Positions 27,001-36,235 of a stretch of 64,000 nucleotides of DNA are shown piece after piece (position 1 is the first letter of the stretch; each line of letters begins with the position of its first letter). This DNA comes from Microcoleus vaginatus HSN003 (GTDB lineage Bacteria; Cyanobacteriota; Cyanobacteriia; Cyanobacteriales; Microcoleaceae): NCBI RefSeq assembly GCF_022701255.1, contig NZ_CP031705.1, positions 1 through 64,000 of the forward strand. Reading direction: 5' to 3'. The notes under the pieces were generated by a model. That model was not told the DNA's origin and ran no database searches. It saw only the letters and a program-made list of their open reading frames with translations. Made by a program: the position numbers and the translations under genes.

Positions 27001-29840
27001 ACTTCTGCGATCGCGCGCACCTGAGTAGTCAAATTCGCCGCTAATTCATTCACATTATCCGTCAAATCTCGCCACGTTCCCGCCGCGCCCGGAACCTTCG
27101 CCTGACCGCCTAACTTCCCTTCAATTCCCACCTCGCGCGCCACCGTACTAACTTGATCGGCAAACGTAGCCAGCGTATCAATCATCTCATTAATCGTATC
27201 TGCCAGAGTCGCAATTTCTCCCTTAGCTTCCAGCATTAATTTCCGCTTCAAATCGCCATTCGCCACCGCCGTCACAACTTTAGCAATACCCCGCACTTGC
27301 GCGGTCAAATTTCCCGCCATCGAGTTTACATTGTCGGTTAAATCCTTCCAAGTTCCCGCAACTCCTTTCACCTCAGCTTGACCGCCCAATTTACCCTCAG
27401 TTCCCACCTCCCGCGCCACCCGCGTTACCTCAGAAGCGAAGGAATTAAGCTGATCCACCATCACGTTAATAGTGTCTTTCAGTTCGAGAATTTCGCCTTT
27501 GACATCAACGGTAATTTTCTTTGATAAATCCCCATTTGCTACCGCTTTCGTCACTTCCGCAATATTCCGCACCTGGGCCGTCAAATTCCCCGCCATCAAG
27601 TTAACATTATCAGTTAAATCTTTCCAAGTTCCCCCTACACCCCGCACATAAGCTTGCACACCTAATTTACCTTCCGTTCCTACTTCCCTCGCCACCCTGG
27701 TTACTTCAGATGCGAAGGAACTCAACTGATCCACCATGATGTTAATCGTGTTTTTCAGTTCGAGAATTTCCCCTTTCACATCGACAGTAATTTTCTTCGA
27801 TAAATCGCCATTTGCCACAGCCGTTGTTACTTCAGCAATGTTGCGGACTTGGGCTGTTAAATTCCCCGCCATCGAGTTAACTGAATCCGTTAAATCTTTC
27901 CAGGTTCCAGCAACTCCTTTAACTTCAGCTTGCACACCTAATTTCCCTTCTGTTCCCACTTCCCTAGCAACCCTGGTTACTTCGGAAGCAAAGGAATTTA
28001 ACTGATCCACCATCGTGTTAACAGTGTTTTTTAACTCCAAAATTTCACCTTTAACATCTACAGTGATTTTTTTAGATAAGTCACCATTTGCCACAGCCGT
28101 CGTAACAGCAGCAATATTCCTTACTTGTTCAGTCAAACTACCCGCCATAAAATTAACGGAATCCGTTAAATCCTTCCAAGTTCCTGCTACGCCTCTGACA
28201 TCTGCTTGACCGCCAAGTTTACCTTCGGAACCCACTTCCCTAGCCACCCTGGTTACTTCAGAAGCGAAGGAATTAAGCTGATCCACCATCACGTTAATGG
28301 TGTTTTTGAGCTCTAAAATTTCGCCTTTAACCTGTACCGTAATTTTTTTAGATAAGTCACCGTTAGCCACAGCGGTTGTCACCTCAGCAATGTTTCGGAC
28401 TTGTGCTGTTAAATTTCCGGCCATTGAGTTAACTGAATCCGTTAAATCTTTCCAGGTTCCTGCTACTTCTTGCACTTCAGCTTGCACGCCTAATTTCCCT
28501 TCGGTTCCCACTTCCCTAGCAACCCTGGTTACTTCAGATGCGAAGGAATTTAACTGGTCAACCATCGTGTTGACGGTGTTTTTGAGTTCGAGAATTTCCC
28601 CTTTAACATCTACGGTAATTTTCTTAGATAAATCGCCCTTGGCCACAGCGGTTGTCACTTCAGCGATGTTCCGCACTTGTGCTGTCAAACTGCCTGCCAT
28701 GAAGTTAACGCTATCAGTTAAATCCTTCCAAGTTCCTGCAACTCCTTTAACTTCTGCTTGACCGCCGAGTTTGCCTTCGGAACCTACTTCTCTCGCCACC
28801 CGTGTTACTTCAGATGCGAAGGAATTTAACTGATCCACCATGATGTTAATAGTGTTTTTCAGTTCCAGAATTTCGCCTTTAACATCTACAGTAATTTTTT
28901 TAGATAAGTCGCCATTGGCCACAGCGGTTGTCACTTCCGCAATATTCCGTACTTGTGCGGTAAGATTACCCGCCATCGAGTTAACTGAATCCGTTAAATC
29001 TTTCCAGGTTCCTGCAACTCCCCTGACTTCCGCTTGTACGCCTAATTGACCTTCGGTTCCCACTTCTCTCGCCACCCGTGTTACTTCAGATGCGAAGGAA
29101 CTCAACTGATCCACCATGATGTTAATCGTGTTTTTCAGTTCGAGAATTTCCCCTTTCACATCGACAGTAATTTTCTTCGATAAATCGCCATTTGCTACAG
29201 CCGTTGTCACCTCCGCAATGTTGCGGACTTGGGCTGTTAAATTCCCCGCCATCGAGTTAACTGAATCTGTTAAATCTTTCCAGGTTCCTGCAACTCCCTG
29301 TACTTCAGCTTGCACGCCTAATTTCCCTTCTGTTCCTACTTCCCTAGCAACCCGCGTTACTTCCGACGCAAAGGAGCTCAACTGGTCTACCATTGTGTTA
29401 ACAATTTGCGCTGTTTGGAGGAATTCTCCTTTCAGGGGTCTGTCTTCTATTTCTAACGCGATGGTTTGCGATAAATCTCCTTTTGCTACGGCGCGAATTA
29501 CTCTGGCGGTTTCAGAGGTTGGTTGCACTAAATCTGTAATTAGGGTATTGACTGAGTTTACGCTAGCTGCCCATGACCCCTCGGCGCTGCCGATGGTGGC
29601 CCGCTGGGCGATTTTGCCTTCTTTACCGACAACTGTGCCAATCCGATCGAGTTCGGCCGCCATTCTCTCATTGAGCTCGATAATTTCGTTAAGTTCGTCA
29701 GCAATTTTCCCCGCTAGACCGGTCTGGTCTATGGGCATCCGAACTGAAAAGTCCCCTTTTTTGACTGCTACTAAGGTTCTGAGTAACTGTTTGGCATAAG
29801 CATTATTGGAATTGGGGCTTGTTATCTGTGCAGTTGACAT
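24024..29840 (-). CDS. Giant multi-HAMP hybrid histidine kinase with GAF and three receivers
   Basis: This is a 1,938-residue protein without an obvious transmembrane segment. Residues about 15-1010 hold roughly eleven HAMP-like units (for example [13 protein letters not shown]). Eight of them are copies of a 92-residue unit that are almost identical. A GAF domain follows (about 1035-1180), then a Gln/Glu-rich coiled coil (about 1180-1290), HisKA ([17 protein letters not shown] near 1300) and HATPase ([26 protein letters not shown]). Three receivers end the protein ([33 protein letters not shown]). The poly-HAMP layout resembles fungal Nik1/Os-1 osmosensing kinases and large cyanobacterial hybrid kinases. 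CheR and CheB downstream suggest that its signalling helices could be methylation targets. ATG at 29838-29840. Confidence 0.95.
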   Translation of the reverse strand: MSTAQITSPNSNNAYAKQLLRTLVAVKKGDFSVRMPIDQTGLAGKIADELNEIIELNERMAAELDRIGTVVGKEGKIAQRATIGSAEGSWAASVNSVNTLITDLVQPTSETARVIRAVAKGDLSQTIALEIEDRPLKGEFLQTAQIVNTMVDQLSSFASEVTRVAREVGTEGKLGVQAEVQGVAGTWKDLTDSVNSMAGNLTAQVRNIAEVTTAVANGDLSKKITVDVKGEILELKNTINIMVDQLSSFASEVTRVAREVGTEGQLGVQAEVRGVAGTWKDLTDSVNSMAGNLTAQVRNIAEVTTAVANGDLSKKITVDVKGEILELKNTINIMVDQLNSFASEVTRVAREVGSEGKLGGQAEVKGVAGTWKDLTDSVNFMAGSLTAQVRNIAEVTTAVAKGDLSKKITVDVKGEILELKNTVNTMVDQLNSFASEVTRVAREVGTEGKLGVQAEVQEVAGTWKDLTDSVNSMAGNLTAQVRNIAEVTTAVANGDLSKKITVQVKGEILELKNTINVMVDQLNSFASEVTRVAREVGSEGKLGGQADVRGVAGTWKDLTDSVNFMAGSLTEQVRNIAAVTTAVANGDLSKKITVDVKGEILELKNTVNTMVDQLNSFASEVTRVAREVGTEGKLGVQAEVKGVAGTWKDLTDSVNSMAGNLTAQVRNIAEVTTAVANGDLSKKITVDVKGEILELKNTINIMVDQLSSFASEVTRVAREVGTEGKLGVQAYVRGVGGTWKDLTDNVNLMAGNLTAQVRNIAEVTKAVANGDLSKKITVDVKGEILELKDTINVMVDQLNSFASEVTRVAREVGTEGKLGGQAEVKGVAGTWKDLTDNVNSMAGNLTAQVRGIAKVVTAVANGDLKRKLMLEAKGEIATLADTINEMIDTLATFADQVSTVAREVGIEGKLGGQAKVPGAAGTWRDLTDNVNELAANLTTQVRAIAEVAIAVTRGDLTRSISVAAEGEVAIVKDNINQMIANLRETTQKNTEQDWLKTNLAKFTRMLQGQRDLETVSKLILSELTPLVSAQHGVFFMMEAVEHDPFLKLLSTYAYRERKQLGNRFHLGEGLVGQCALEKERILLTEVPDNYVKISSGLGEATPLNVVVLPVLFEGEVTAVIELASFRRFSEIHLTFLDQLTESIAIVLNTIAASMRTEELLKQAQSLAEELQTQQRELRDTNQRLEQQAQVQKTNEELLKKQQEELQQTNEELEEQAELLALQNKEVERKNRDIEQARGLLEERAEQLALTSKYKSEFLANMSHELRTPLNSLLILARLLSDNTEGNLTLKQVEYTRTIYSAGNDLLGLINDILDLAKIESGTMSVEIEQVLFKDLRDHLERTFRQIAQDKKLSFKIELEAELPKGLYTDAKRLQQVLKNLLSNAFKFTERGEVKLRVEVAREGWSVEIESLRTSPTVLAFSVSDTGIGISAEKHRVIFEAFQQADGSTSRKYGGTGLGLSISREIANLLGGEIQLTSRPGEGSRFTLYLPQTYQESRRMNDQESGTGKPMAQLPAAISSAVPSPNFNLPIAPYPSPMIADDRENVSLDDRVLLIIEDDVNFARILLDMAQEQGFKGLVALRSDIGLAMAREFKPTAIMLDLNLPVMDGWTVLDRLKHDPSTRHIPVHIVSVEEGRQRSLQLGAIAYLQKPVSRDALSQALTDIKGFVERPVKNLLVVEDDETQRLSIVDLIGNHDVSTTAVGSGAEALATLMSGPFDCIVLDLGLPDMTGFELIEQIKQQASLKALPIIIYTGKELTRAEETQLKRMAETIIVKDVRSPERLLDETALFLHRVQANLPEPKRQMLEQLYQTDSTLAGKTVLIVDDDMRNIFALTSMLERHQMTIEYAENGREGIAKLQNTPDINIVLMDVMMPEMDGYETMQAIRNMPQFASLPMIALTAKAMKGDREKCIEAGASDYITKPVDTEQLLSLLRVWLYR
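27010..29400. repeat. Tandem 276-base repeats encoding HAMP units
   Basis: Eight near-identical copies of a 276-base unit, plus one diverged copy, encode the 92-residue HAMP linker units. Markers recurring at this period include [21 protein letters not shown] and GDLSKKITV. The two sub-types alternate in part (VQAEV / NSMAGNL versus GQAEV / NFMAGSL), which suggests duplication of pairs. Confidence 0.9.
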
Positions 29841-30130
29841 GACCGTTACCTTTGGGGAGTTTGAAGGGGAAGGGGGGAATATTTTTGAGATTATTGATAT
29901 TATCCGACTAAAGCAGTGTCTGATTGCTTCTATCGAAAGATGGATGACAAATTGCTGTTTATCAGCTATTTAGTTATTGGTTATTTTATACTGGTTAGCA
30001 GGCTCTTCTTGGTAACGAGTTAATTGTGGGGTGTGAGGAACAGGCCCGAAAGCCTGTTCCACCCTGTTCCACAAAGAGTAAATTTTATTGTGCGGCGGAC
30101 AGAATGTTCCCCCTACAGATTACCAAGCGA
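29841..30130. repeat. Intergenic region with a CCGAAA-loop hairpin repeat
   Basis: A hairpin GAACAGGC-CCGAAA-GCCTGTTC lies at 30038-30059. A second, partial CCTGTTCCACAAAGAGTAAA follows, then TTTATTGTGCGGCGGAC. It is the second sub-type of the dispersed family. The rest probably contains the promoter of the giant kinase; I cannot point to it. Confidence 0.75.
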
Positions 30131-32284
30131 TTATTTCCAATTTTGCCACGAACTATTGAAAATAGAAGTACCCGGAAAGGCGATCGGATTGGCATTTTGT
30201 TGCAACCGCAACTGCAACACTTCCAAGTTCGGCTCGCGGGATGGCAATTCGTCCACTAATTCATAAGGTAAAATCCCTTTTTCCAAGGAAAAAGCAGCCG
30301 TAACTCCCGCCGCCGCACCGGCAGACCATTCAAAAGAATGCACTCGATAAGCAGCCGCCGCTGTGTGGCTAACAGCAATACTTTTACCTGCGACTAACAT
30401 ATTGTCAATTTTCTGGGGAATCATTGCCCGCAGCGGAATTTGGAACGGATAAGCTTGCCCTTGACCTTTGCGAGTGCCTTCGCGTTCGGTATTTCCTGGT
30501 GCTTCCGGCGGACTGTTGGTCATGCAGGGGTGAAAGTCGATCGCATAATGACCAATACCCACAGAATCAGGATAAATCGTAGCGCGCGATCGCGATGTTG
30601 TATCCTCAACAGATTGACTTCCCACGGCCAAAGCCGGCGCATTCAAACCACCCACAGCTAACCACAAATTGCGATACTCTTCCTCCGACAAATTCTGGCG
30701 ATAAAAATCAGCCGTAAAGTCAGTGCGAGACATATCAACTTCCCACACCGTAAAACCTTGAGGCTGATTGAAACTCGGCCGCCCAATAATACGCCGGCCC
30801 TCCCGCATATAAGGATATTTAGAAAGTCCGTGCACCGTCCCCATCGGCGAATCCAACCCGCTCAAAAAACGATTGTTTGGATAAGGCTTTTTCACTCCAT
30901 CTCCTAGCTGCGAGTCAGTAGTTCCTGTTACCAGCCAGTAGAAAAATCCTTTGGCATTTTCCTCTCCCTTACGCAAAGTTTCGGTTCGCAAACCGCCCAT
31001 CCATCCCCCCGGTTGCAGTTGACCTGCTGCTTCCAACTGCGCGCGAGAATAAATTAAATTATCCTCAGCAGAACCGGGACGATAGTCATTGCCCCAAGTC
31101 CAGTTTTGCATCGAAATATCCCCCGGATAAATGGGGAATTGCTTCGGGTCTGAAGGTCGCTTTTGATCTGGTCTCATGCTCCTGATTTGGCGGTAGGTGA
31201 AAACTAAGGGAAAGCTCGCCAATCTCGGCAATTCGTAGCTGTAGTAAGGAGCATATTGTTGATAAAAAGACGGCACTTGATGCTGCTGCGGTTCCTTCGT
31301 TGCCTGCATCGCAAAGGTGTAGGTAAAACCTTGAGTGCAGTAAGCGTCGCCGCTTGGGCTAGCGGAGGAAGGTTCGAGAGGGGAACGCGGGTCAATTCCG
31401 AGGCGGTAGGGAACATCGGTAAGTCCGATCAATTCGCCTGTTTCGGTGGCATCTACAACGTACCAATCAGCACCCCCTTGTAAAGGGGGGGAACTTGTGG
31501 AAGTCCCCCCCCTTTTTTTGTTAGGGGGGGTTCCAGATGCTTTAGAAATAAACCGAATAATAGTTTTGTTAAATCGCGGAGAATTTTCGTAGCGATAGGC
31601 ATCTTCGATAGTTTGAGAAAGAGTTTCGGTGTTGAGTGGTGGCGTGTTGGCGGCGGGTTTATGTTGAATGGCGATCGCACTTTTAATTTGTTGGCCCCCA
31701 ACCGTATTCCCCGCCACAGCAGGAGTAATTGCTAGTTCTTTAATAACTGTATTGGGAAACCATTTCAGCGTGCCTTTGCCTTTTCTAGCGGCATCCTGCA
31801 AGATGTTAAATAGAATTTTGTGACCGTCGTAGGGCATGAAACACGAATAGCTAACCCAACAGCCTCCGGGATTTAGTCGGCCGTAATGTTCCTTGATCCG
31901 TTCCCGCAATTCTAGGTAGCCACGGGGGTAAAATAAGAGCGATCGCTGAGTCTCTCTTTCATCGAGTGCGGAAGTTCCCTGGGAGGAAATTTGACCGCCT
32001 ACCCAGTCAGTAATTTCAGTCAGGCAAACTGTGCGGCCCGCCAGCAAACCTTCGTAAGCGGTAGCAGCGCCCGCGAGCCCGCCGCCTGCTACTAGAATGT
32101 CGCAAGTTTCAGCAGTGTCGGGATTGCGGGGAGGTTCGGCAAATACTGGGGAAATGCTGCCAATCGCGGAAATGATGCCGAGGGAGAGGGTAAGGATCGA
32201 TCGACCTTTGAGCAAAAATAGATACTGTCGAAGTTTCATCGGAGATTGTGGAATTAATTTTGACATAGCGCGAAAAACACTCAT
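30131..32284 (-). CDS. Secreted FAD-dependent oxidoreductase (FAD_oxidored family)
   Basis: The protein has up to 717 residues. A Sec signal (core ILTLSLGIISAIGSISPVFA) precedes an FAD-binding Rossmann motif (DILVAGGGLAGAATAYEG near 62-80) and a region typical of FAD_oxidored proteins (TEITDWVGGQISSQG; VVDATETGELIG near 275; PQKIDNMLVAGKSIAVSHTA near 630). The substrate is unknown and export suggests a periplasmic or outer-layer role. Three in-frame ATGs exist (32284, 32266, 32239); the last gives the best signal peptide (MKLRQYLFL). Residues about 250-271 (PPNKKRGGTSTSSPPLQGG) are encoded by a C/G-rich dispersed repeat inserted just before the conserved VVDATETGE strand, with the frame kept. 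Confidence 0.9.
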   Translation of the reverse strand: MSVFRAMSKLIPQSPMKLRQYLFLLKGRSILTLSLGIISAIGSISPVFAEPPRNPDTAETCDILVAGGGLAGAATAYEGLLAGRTVCLTEITDWVGGQISSQGTSALDERETQRSLLFYPRGYLELRERIKEHYGRLNPGGCWVSYSCFMPYDGHKILFNILQDAARKGKGTLKWFPNTVIKELAITPAVAGNTVGGQQIKSAIAIQHKPAANTPPLNTETLSQTIEDAYRYENSPRFNKTIIRFISKASGTPPNKKRGGTSTSSPPLQGGADWYVVDATETGELIGLTDVPYRLGIDPRSPLEPSSASPSGDAYCTQGFTYTFAMQATKEPQQHQVPSFYQQYAPYYSYELPRLASFPLVFTYRQIRSMRPDQKRPSDPKQFPIYPGDISMQNWTWGNDYRPGSAEDNLIYSRAQLEAAGQLQPGGWMGGLRTETLRKGEENAKGFFYWLVTGTTDSQLGDGVKKPYPNNRFLSGLDSPMGTVHGLSKYPYMREGRRIIGRPSFNQPQGFTVWEVDMSRTDFTADFYRQNLSEEEYRNLWLAVGGLNAPALAVGSQSVEDTTSRSRATIYPDSVGIGHYAIDFHPCMTNSPPEAPGNTEREGTRKGQGQAYPFQIPLRAMIPQKIDNMLVAGKSIAVSHTAAAAYRVHSFEWSAGAAAGVTAAFSLEKGILPYELVDELPSREPNLEVLQLRLQQNANPIAFPGTSIFNSSWQNWK
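31465..31532. repeat. In-frame CCCCCTTGTAAAGGGGG-type inverted repeat
   Basis: ACCCCCTTGTAAAGGGGGGG is followed by GAACTTGTGGAAGTCCC, a poly-C/poly-T run and TTAGGGGGGGTT. Such C-run/G-run inverted repeats are dispersed in many cyanobacterial genomes. Here the element is read through as part of the FAD oxidoreductase. Confidence 0.75.
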
Positions 32285-32401
32285 CCCATCTAAATGTTTA
32301 TTTTGCAGTATACTGGTATTTCGCGGTGCTGTCAGGGCAAACTTTTTTTATAAAACAGGCATTTATACCAGCAACAACTATTGAACAGTCGGGTCAACCT
32401 T

Positions 32402-32914
32402 ATGCTCAAAATCGTAAAATTTTTTAGGTCATTGATTCCTTTTGAGAGTTTAACAATTACCACCAGTTTAACTTTTTCGGAAGTCGGGCGCAGGTTGGAA
32501 GAAGTTGTCACTCCTCCCAAAGTTGTTAGAGTAATTATACCCTTTGGCCCGCCACCTCCCAAACCTTATGAAGGAACAATTTCTGGCAAAAGCTTCAGAA
32601 TTAATCGCATCATCATCGGTAGAAATTTATTGTTCCCAATTATAGAAGGAGATATATACACTCAACAGTTCGGTTGTTCCATCAAAATTAGGATGACTTT
32701 ACATAAAATAGTCCTAGGATTTTTGATTCTTTGGCTGTGGACAACTGGCAGTATTGGAATGTTTGCTTTATTTGCTTGGGTAGTCGAACCCTCCGTGGGA
32801 CCAATATTTTTACCAATTTTAGGAATGTTTATTTTCGGCTGGCTTTTGTGCTTAATTCCCTTTAAAATAGAAGCAAAAGCAGCTATAAAATTTTTATCAA
32901 TTCTCTTAACATAA
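32402..32914 (+). CDS. Conserved hypothetical membrane protein
   Basis: The N-terminal half of this 170-residue protein is soluble (FESLTITTSLTFSEVGRRLE, then YEGTISGKSFRINRIIIGRN). It looks like a small beta-rich domain in which a residue pattern is matched to its own membrane-proximal part. Two C-terminal spans follow (VLGFLILWLWTTGSIGMFAL and LPILGMFIFGWLLCLIPF), ending in a short basic tail. I have the impression of a widespread bacterial hypothetical family with this layout, but know no function. I prefer the ATG at 32402 to the upstream TTG at 32381. The neighbours do not suggest a pathway. Confidence 0.7.
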   Translation: MLKIVKFFRSLIPFESLTITTSLTFSEVGRRLEEVVTPPKVVRVIIPFGPPPPKPYEGTISGKSFRINRIIIGRNLLFPIIEGDIYTQQFGCSIKIRMTLHKIVLGFLILWLWTTGSIGMFALFAWVVEPSVGPIFLPILGMFIFGWLLCLIPFKIEAKAAIKFLSILLT

Positions 32915-33005
32915 AGTAATTTATCACGACAATATTTGAGCTGTATTATTAAAAACAATCTGGCTTCATCTGCGGTAAAAAAAACTAAACTTTCCGGGAT
33001 CACCC

Positions 33006-33770
33006 ATGCGTCAAAACCAACTCAAACAAAAAATAAAAAAAGGCGAAACAGTCCTCGGTTTATTTATGAACTGCGCTTATCCCGCATTCATGGAAATATG
33101 CGGTCACGCTGGATTTGATTTCGCCGTTATCGACATGGAACACGGCCCCCTGAACCCGCTTGCTGCTGAAGATTTGTGTCGTGCCGCCGACTGTACCGGA
33201 ATTGCACCGATTGTTCGCGTCCGCAAAAACGACGGGCCGCAAATTCAACGAGCTCTTGATATCGGCAGTGCAGGCGTTCAAGTACCTCAAATTGAAAGCA
33301 AAATTGATGCTGAAACCGCTGTCAAAAGTGCTAAATACAGTCCTCTGGGCACGCGAGGCCTTTCCTTCGCTACGCGGGCCGGACTTTTCACTGCAGCAGG
33401 TACAAATATCACCGACAAACTCAACGAAGAATCCTTAGTTGTGATTCATGTCGAAGGCAAAGGCGGCATCGACAACCTGGCAGAAATAGTGACTGTCCCA
33501 GAGGTGGACGTGATTTTTCTAGGGCCTTACGATCTGTCACAGTCGATCGGCATTCCCGGCCAAGTCCGCGATCCCCGAGTCATCGACATGATGCAGGAAG
33601 CAGTGCAAACCATCCGCAAAGCAGGCAAAGCCGCGGGTACTTTTGCCGAAAACCCCGAAATCGCCCAGCAGTGGATTGATGCTGGCGTTCAGTACGTCAC
33701 ACTTGGGGTCGATGTTGCCGTTTTCCTGCGGGCCTGTCAGTCGCTGGTGAAAGCGGTCAATCGATTTTAG
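33006..33770 (+). CDS. HpcH/HpaI-family aldolase
   Basis: This 254-residue class II pyruvate aldolase-like protein forms a TIM barrel with the family signatures. These are the DMEHGP motif near 40 (FAVIDMEHGPLN), the Arg in VRVRKNDGPQIQRALDIG near 70-88, QVPQIES, metal-ligand region VVIHVEGKGGIDNL (Glu near 149), and the FLGPYDLSQSIG motif near 176. Family members cleave or form 2-keto-3-deoxy or 4-hydroxy-2-oxo acids; the true substrate cannot be told from sequence. It sits upstream of a 2OG-Fe dioxygenase on the same strand, but 188 bases apart, so co-transcription is uncertain. Upstream ribosome site is weak. Confidence 0.92.
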   Translation: MRQNQLKQKIKKGETVLGLFMNCAYPAFMEICGHAGFDFAVIDMEHGPLNPLAAEDLCRAADCTGIAPIVRVRKNDGPQIQRALDIGSAGVQVPQIESKIDAETAVKSAKYSPLGTRGLSFATRAGLFTAAGTNITDKLNEESLVVIHVEGKGGIDNLAEIVTVPEVDVIFLGPYDLSQSIGIPGQVRDPRVIDMMQEAVQTIRKAGKAAGTFAENPEIAQQWIDAGVQYVTLGVDVAVFLRACQSLVKAVNRF

Positions 33771-33958
33771 ATTTTAGATTTTGGATTTTGGATTAAAAGA
33801 AGAACCAGCCCCCGGATTCATCTTGCAAGCTTTACGATATCTTTGCAATTTTTGTAGTGTCTTTTACGACACATACAAAAAACCTGCGCTAGAGTAGAAG
33901 CATACACCTCCTCAAGGCAAAATTAGGGAGGGGAGCAAGGCTTCATGGAGAAAACTAT

Positions 33959-34627
33959 ATGAAAACCGTACTAGAATCCATTTATTTGGATTATGCCTTC
34001 ATGTTTACTTTTAAAAAAGTAAACTCGATTAAGCTAGAAGGTTTCAAGGAATTTTTTGACGATATGCCTGTCGATCCGTATGTGAAAGGTAAGTATCGTT
34101 CGAGAAGATTGTCGCGGTTTGCAGTCAACGGAAATGAGTTAGTTAAGTTACCTCACGGCTATTTGTATCAAAGCAAAACATACAATCCGCTAGTGGGTGA
34201 TATCAGGCGGGAATTTGCCGAATTGGACGATCGACTAATCGCCCTCGATAATTTCAAACAGATGATTTTTGCTTTTTTCGATTCCTGCAAAATTCACCCG
34301 GAAGCTGAAATCGGTATCCATCAAATCAGGACGACTTGTTCGCCGCACAATTTCGGCAACCCCGCACCGGAAGGCATTCACCAAGACGGTACTGACTTTA
34401 TCGGGATTTTCTCAGTAGACAGAACTAATATTGTAGGCGGGGAAACGCATTTGTACTTGGCTAAAAAAGAGAAGCCTGTTTTTAATAAAATTCTGCATCC
34501 GGGAGAATTGCTGTTAGTTAACGACCATGAGTTTTTCCACTTTACTACGCCGGTTAAACCGGAATCTGAAGGGGTGGGAACCAGGGATGTCTTTGTGCTG
34601 ACTTCTCCGAGTTTGCTTACCGATTGA
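33959..34627 (+). CDS. 2OG-Fe(II) dioxygenase (IDO-like, 2OG-Fe_Oxy_2 family)
   Basis: This 222-residue protein has the iron-binding facial triad visible as HQDGTDF near 140 (His and Asp) and a distal His in EFFHFTTPV near 195. Arg for 2-oxoglutarate is likely in the GTRDVFVLTSP strand near the C-terminus. QIRTTCSPHNFGNPAPEGIH is typical of the family that includes bacterial L-isoleucine 4-hydroxylase and related free amino-acid hydroxylases. So hydroxylation of a free amino acid is the best guess; the substrate is unproven. The ATG lies at 33959 after GGAGAAAACTAT. There is a purine-rich GGGAGGGGAGCAAGG element about 20-35 bases upstream. Confidence 0.88.
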   Translation: MKTVLESIYLDYAFMFTFKKVNSIKLEGFKEFFDDMPVDPYVKGKYRSRRLSRFAVNGNELVKLPHGYLYQSKTYNPLVGDIRREFAELDDRLIALDNFKQMIFAFFDSCKIHPEAEIGIHQIRTTCSPHNFGNPAPEGIHQDGTDFIGIFSVDRTNIVGGETHLYLAKKEKPVFNKILHPGELLLVNDHEFFHFTTPVKPESEGVGTRDVFVLTSPSLLTD

Positions 34628-34649
34628 GGAGAGTTGGGCAATTGCGCGT

Positions 34650-34800
34650 CTTTCGTTCGTAGTGAGGGCTTTACTCCTCTCTCTGGCGTTTACTCAATCA
34701 TGACTAAAGTCCTTACTACAAACCTTTCGTTAGTAGTGAGGACTTTATTCGTCTTTCTGGCATTGAGTCAATCATGACTAAAGTTCTCACTAGAAACCTG
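34650..34800. repeat. Two tandem GTAGTGAGG...CCTTACTAC hairpin repeats
   Basis: Two copies about 72-76 bases apart each begin CTTTCGTTxGTAGTGAGGxC and end AATCATGACTAAAGTyCTyACTA, followed by AAACCT. Within each copy the ends pair (GTAGTGAGGACTTTA with TAAAGTCCTTACTAC), giving a long imperfect stem. The pair lies between the convergent dioxygenase and SnoaL-like genes, where it may also end transcription. Confidence 0.85.
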
Positions 34801-34852
34801 CATATTTTCCTAAAAAACCAGGTTTATGCGTCTAGCAACTCACAGATAAATT

Positions 34853-35266
34853 TTATCGAAACTTCCGTTCAGACTCTTGAATCGGAACATCATTAATGCT
34901 GGCTTCACGTCTTCGCATTAACCCATTTTCTGCAAATTCCCACTGTTCATTACCATAGGCGCGATACCAGTAGCCAGAATCATCATGCCACTCATACTCG
35001 AAGCGAACAGAAATCCGATTGTCTGTAAAACTCCACAGTTCTTTCTTTAAACGGTAATCTAATTCCTTTGCCCATTTTCGTCTTAAAAAAGCCTTGATTT
35101 CTTCCCGTCCGCTGAAGAATTCGGCACGGTTTCGCCACTGAGAATCTTCCGTATAAGCTAAGGCTACTCGTTCTGGATCGCGGGTATTCCAGGCATCTTC
35201 AGCAGCTTGAACTTTGGCTTTAGCCGTTTCCAACGTAAAGGGCGGTAGAGGCGGTTTAGTTTCCAT
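34853..35266 (-). CDS. SnoaL/NTF2-like protein of the DUF1348 family
   Basis: This 137-residue protein has a cone-shaped NTF2-like fold by pattern: long N-terminal helix ([20 protein letters not shown]), [15 protein letters not shown], a helix with [17 protein letters not shown], then strands rich in aromatic residues ([27 protein letters not shown]) and [16 protein letters not shown]1348 members carry exactly this order. They are usually annotated only as nuclear transport factor 2 family proteins, and no enzymatic role is assigned. The ATG is at 35266. The gene is single and convergent with the dioxygenase. Confidence 0.88.
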   Translation of the reverse strand: METKPPLPPFTLETAKAKVQAAEDAWNTRDPERVALAYTEDSQWRNRAEFFSGREEIKAFLRRKWAKELDYRLKKELWSFTDNRISVRFEYEWHDDSGYWYRAYGNEQWEFAENGLMRRREASINDVPIQESERKFR

Positions 35267-35342
35267 CAGCTTTGTTTTTTGTGACTATAAAAGATCAGAT
35301 GCGGGATGCTCGCGCTACAGAGAGAGTTTTGGGAATTTGATA

Positions 35343-36161
35343 TCAATCCTCAGCATCGGGATCGATTCCCATTGCTCGCAGTCGCTCCGCTAACTGGGTG
35401 ACTTTTCGCTCTGCTTGTTCGGCTCTTTCCCGTTCTTGTTCGGCTCTTTCCCGTTCTTGTTCGACCCTGCCACGCTCAATTTCAACTTGTTCGGAGCCAG
35501 TTAACAGCAAATTCCCCTGGGAATCCCACCACCGCAGCCAAAGCAGTTCTTGATTTTGATAGCTTCCCTGCCACAGTCCCAATTCTACATCTAGTAAAGG
35601 AATGGGATAGTGACCGCGTTCGTTTGGCTGCATCCTTTGATACACAAAATCTATTAGGTGATAGACCTCTAAATTGCCCGTTCTCATTTCATAAATGCCG
35701 TAGTAAGGAATGCGGATAATTCTCTCGTACACCCAAAACTTACCCGGTTTAGTGGTGGTACCGTCGGCGGCCACAGTCAAGGGAGTACGATCGCGCTCTT
35801 CCTCTCCATTACCGCTAGCAAATTCTAAAGCAATAAACGGAGCCATGTGTTCCCGCCAAAGTACATACGAACGGCGAAAACCGTCCAGTGTTGCCGGTAC
35901 ATTGGGCACGTAAAACCAATCCGGTGCTTCTGCACCTCGCTCTGGCGGGTCAGTTTCTCGCCAGTAAATGCCGCAATCTTGCCCGATCGCATATTGTCCG
36001 TCTGGATGCAGGCGCTCTACAACCGGCCCGATCGAATCTGTCAGAATGATGCTCTGGGGATGCTCCTGAAAATTTTTCACAAATGTACCGTCTTCGTCTG
36101 GCAGTTGGGTATGGTCGGGGAATGCAGGAGGCAGACCTGTAGCAGTTATTATCTCAGTCAT
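35343..36161 (-). CDS. Uma2-family putative nuclease-fold protein
   Basis: This 272-residue protein is a Uma2 (DUF820) member, a restriction-endonuclease-like fold greatly expanded in cyanobacteria. Recognisable parts are APDWFYVPNVPATLDGFRRS, APFIALEFASGNGEEERDRT (acidic core) and KFWVYERIIRIPYYGIYEMR (about 75-165). The C-terminal ~45 residues are a coiled coil of repeated EQERERA heptads, ending in LAERLRAMGIDPDAED, which is typical of one subgroup. Cellular function is unknown; a mobile-element or DNA-linked role is often presumed from the fold. ATG at 36159-36161. Confidence 0.9.
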   Translation of the reverse strand: MTEIITATGLPPAFPDHTQLPDEDGTFVKNFQEHPQSIILTDSIGPVVERLHPDGQYAIGQDCGIYWRETDPPERGAEAPDWFYVPNVPATLDGFRRSYVLWREHMAPFIALEFASGNGEEERDRTPLTVAADGTTTKPGKFWVYERIIRIPYYGIYEMRTGNLEVYHLIDFVYQRMQPNERGHYPIPLLDVELGLWQGSYQNQELLWLRWWDSQGNLLLTGSEQVEIERGRVEQERERAEQERERAEQAERKVTQLAERLRAMGIDPDAED

Positions 36162-36235
36162 CGTCTTTTCCGTGCAGTTATGGTTGATTGTACTGCGAAA
36201 ATTTAAAGCAATCTGATTTGAAACTTTAGCTAATA

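Noticed and set aside
27736..29799. Several plus-strand frames opposite the HAMP array
   Set aside because: The same explanation applies: 276-base repeats without stops in the opposite frame; no starts or motifs.
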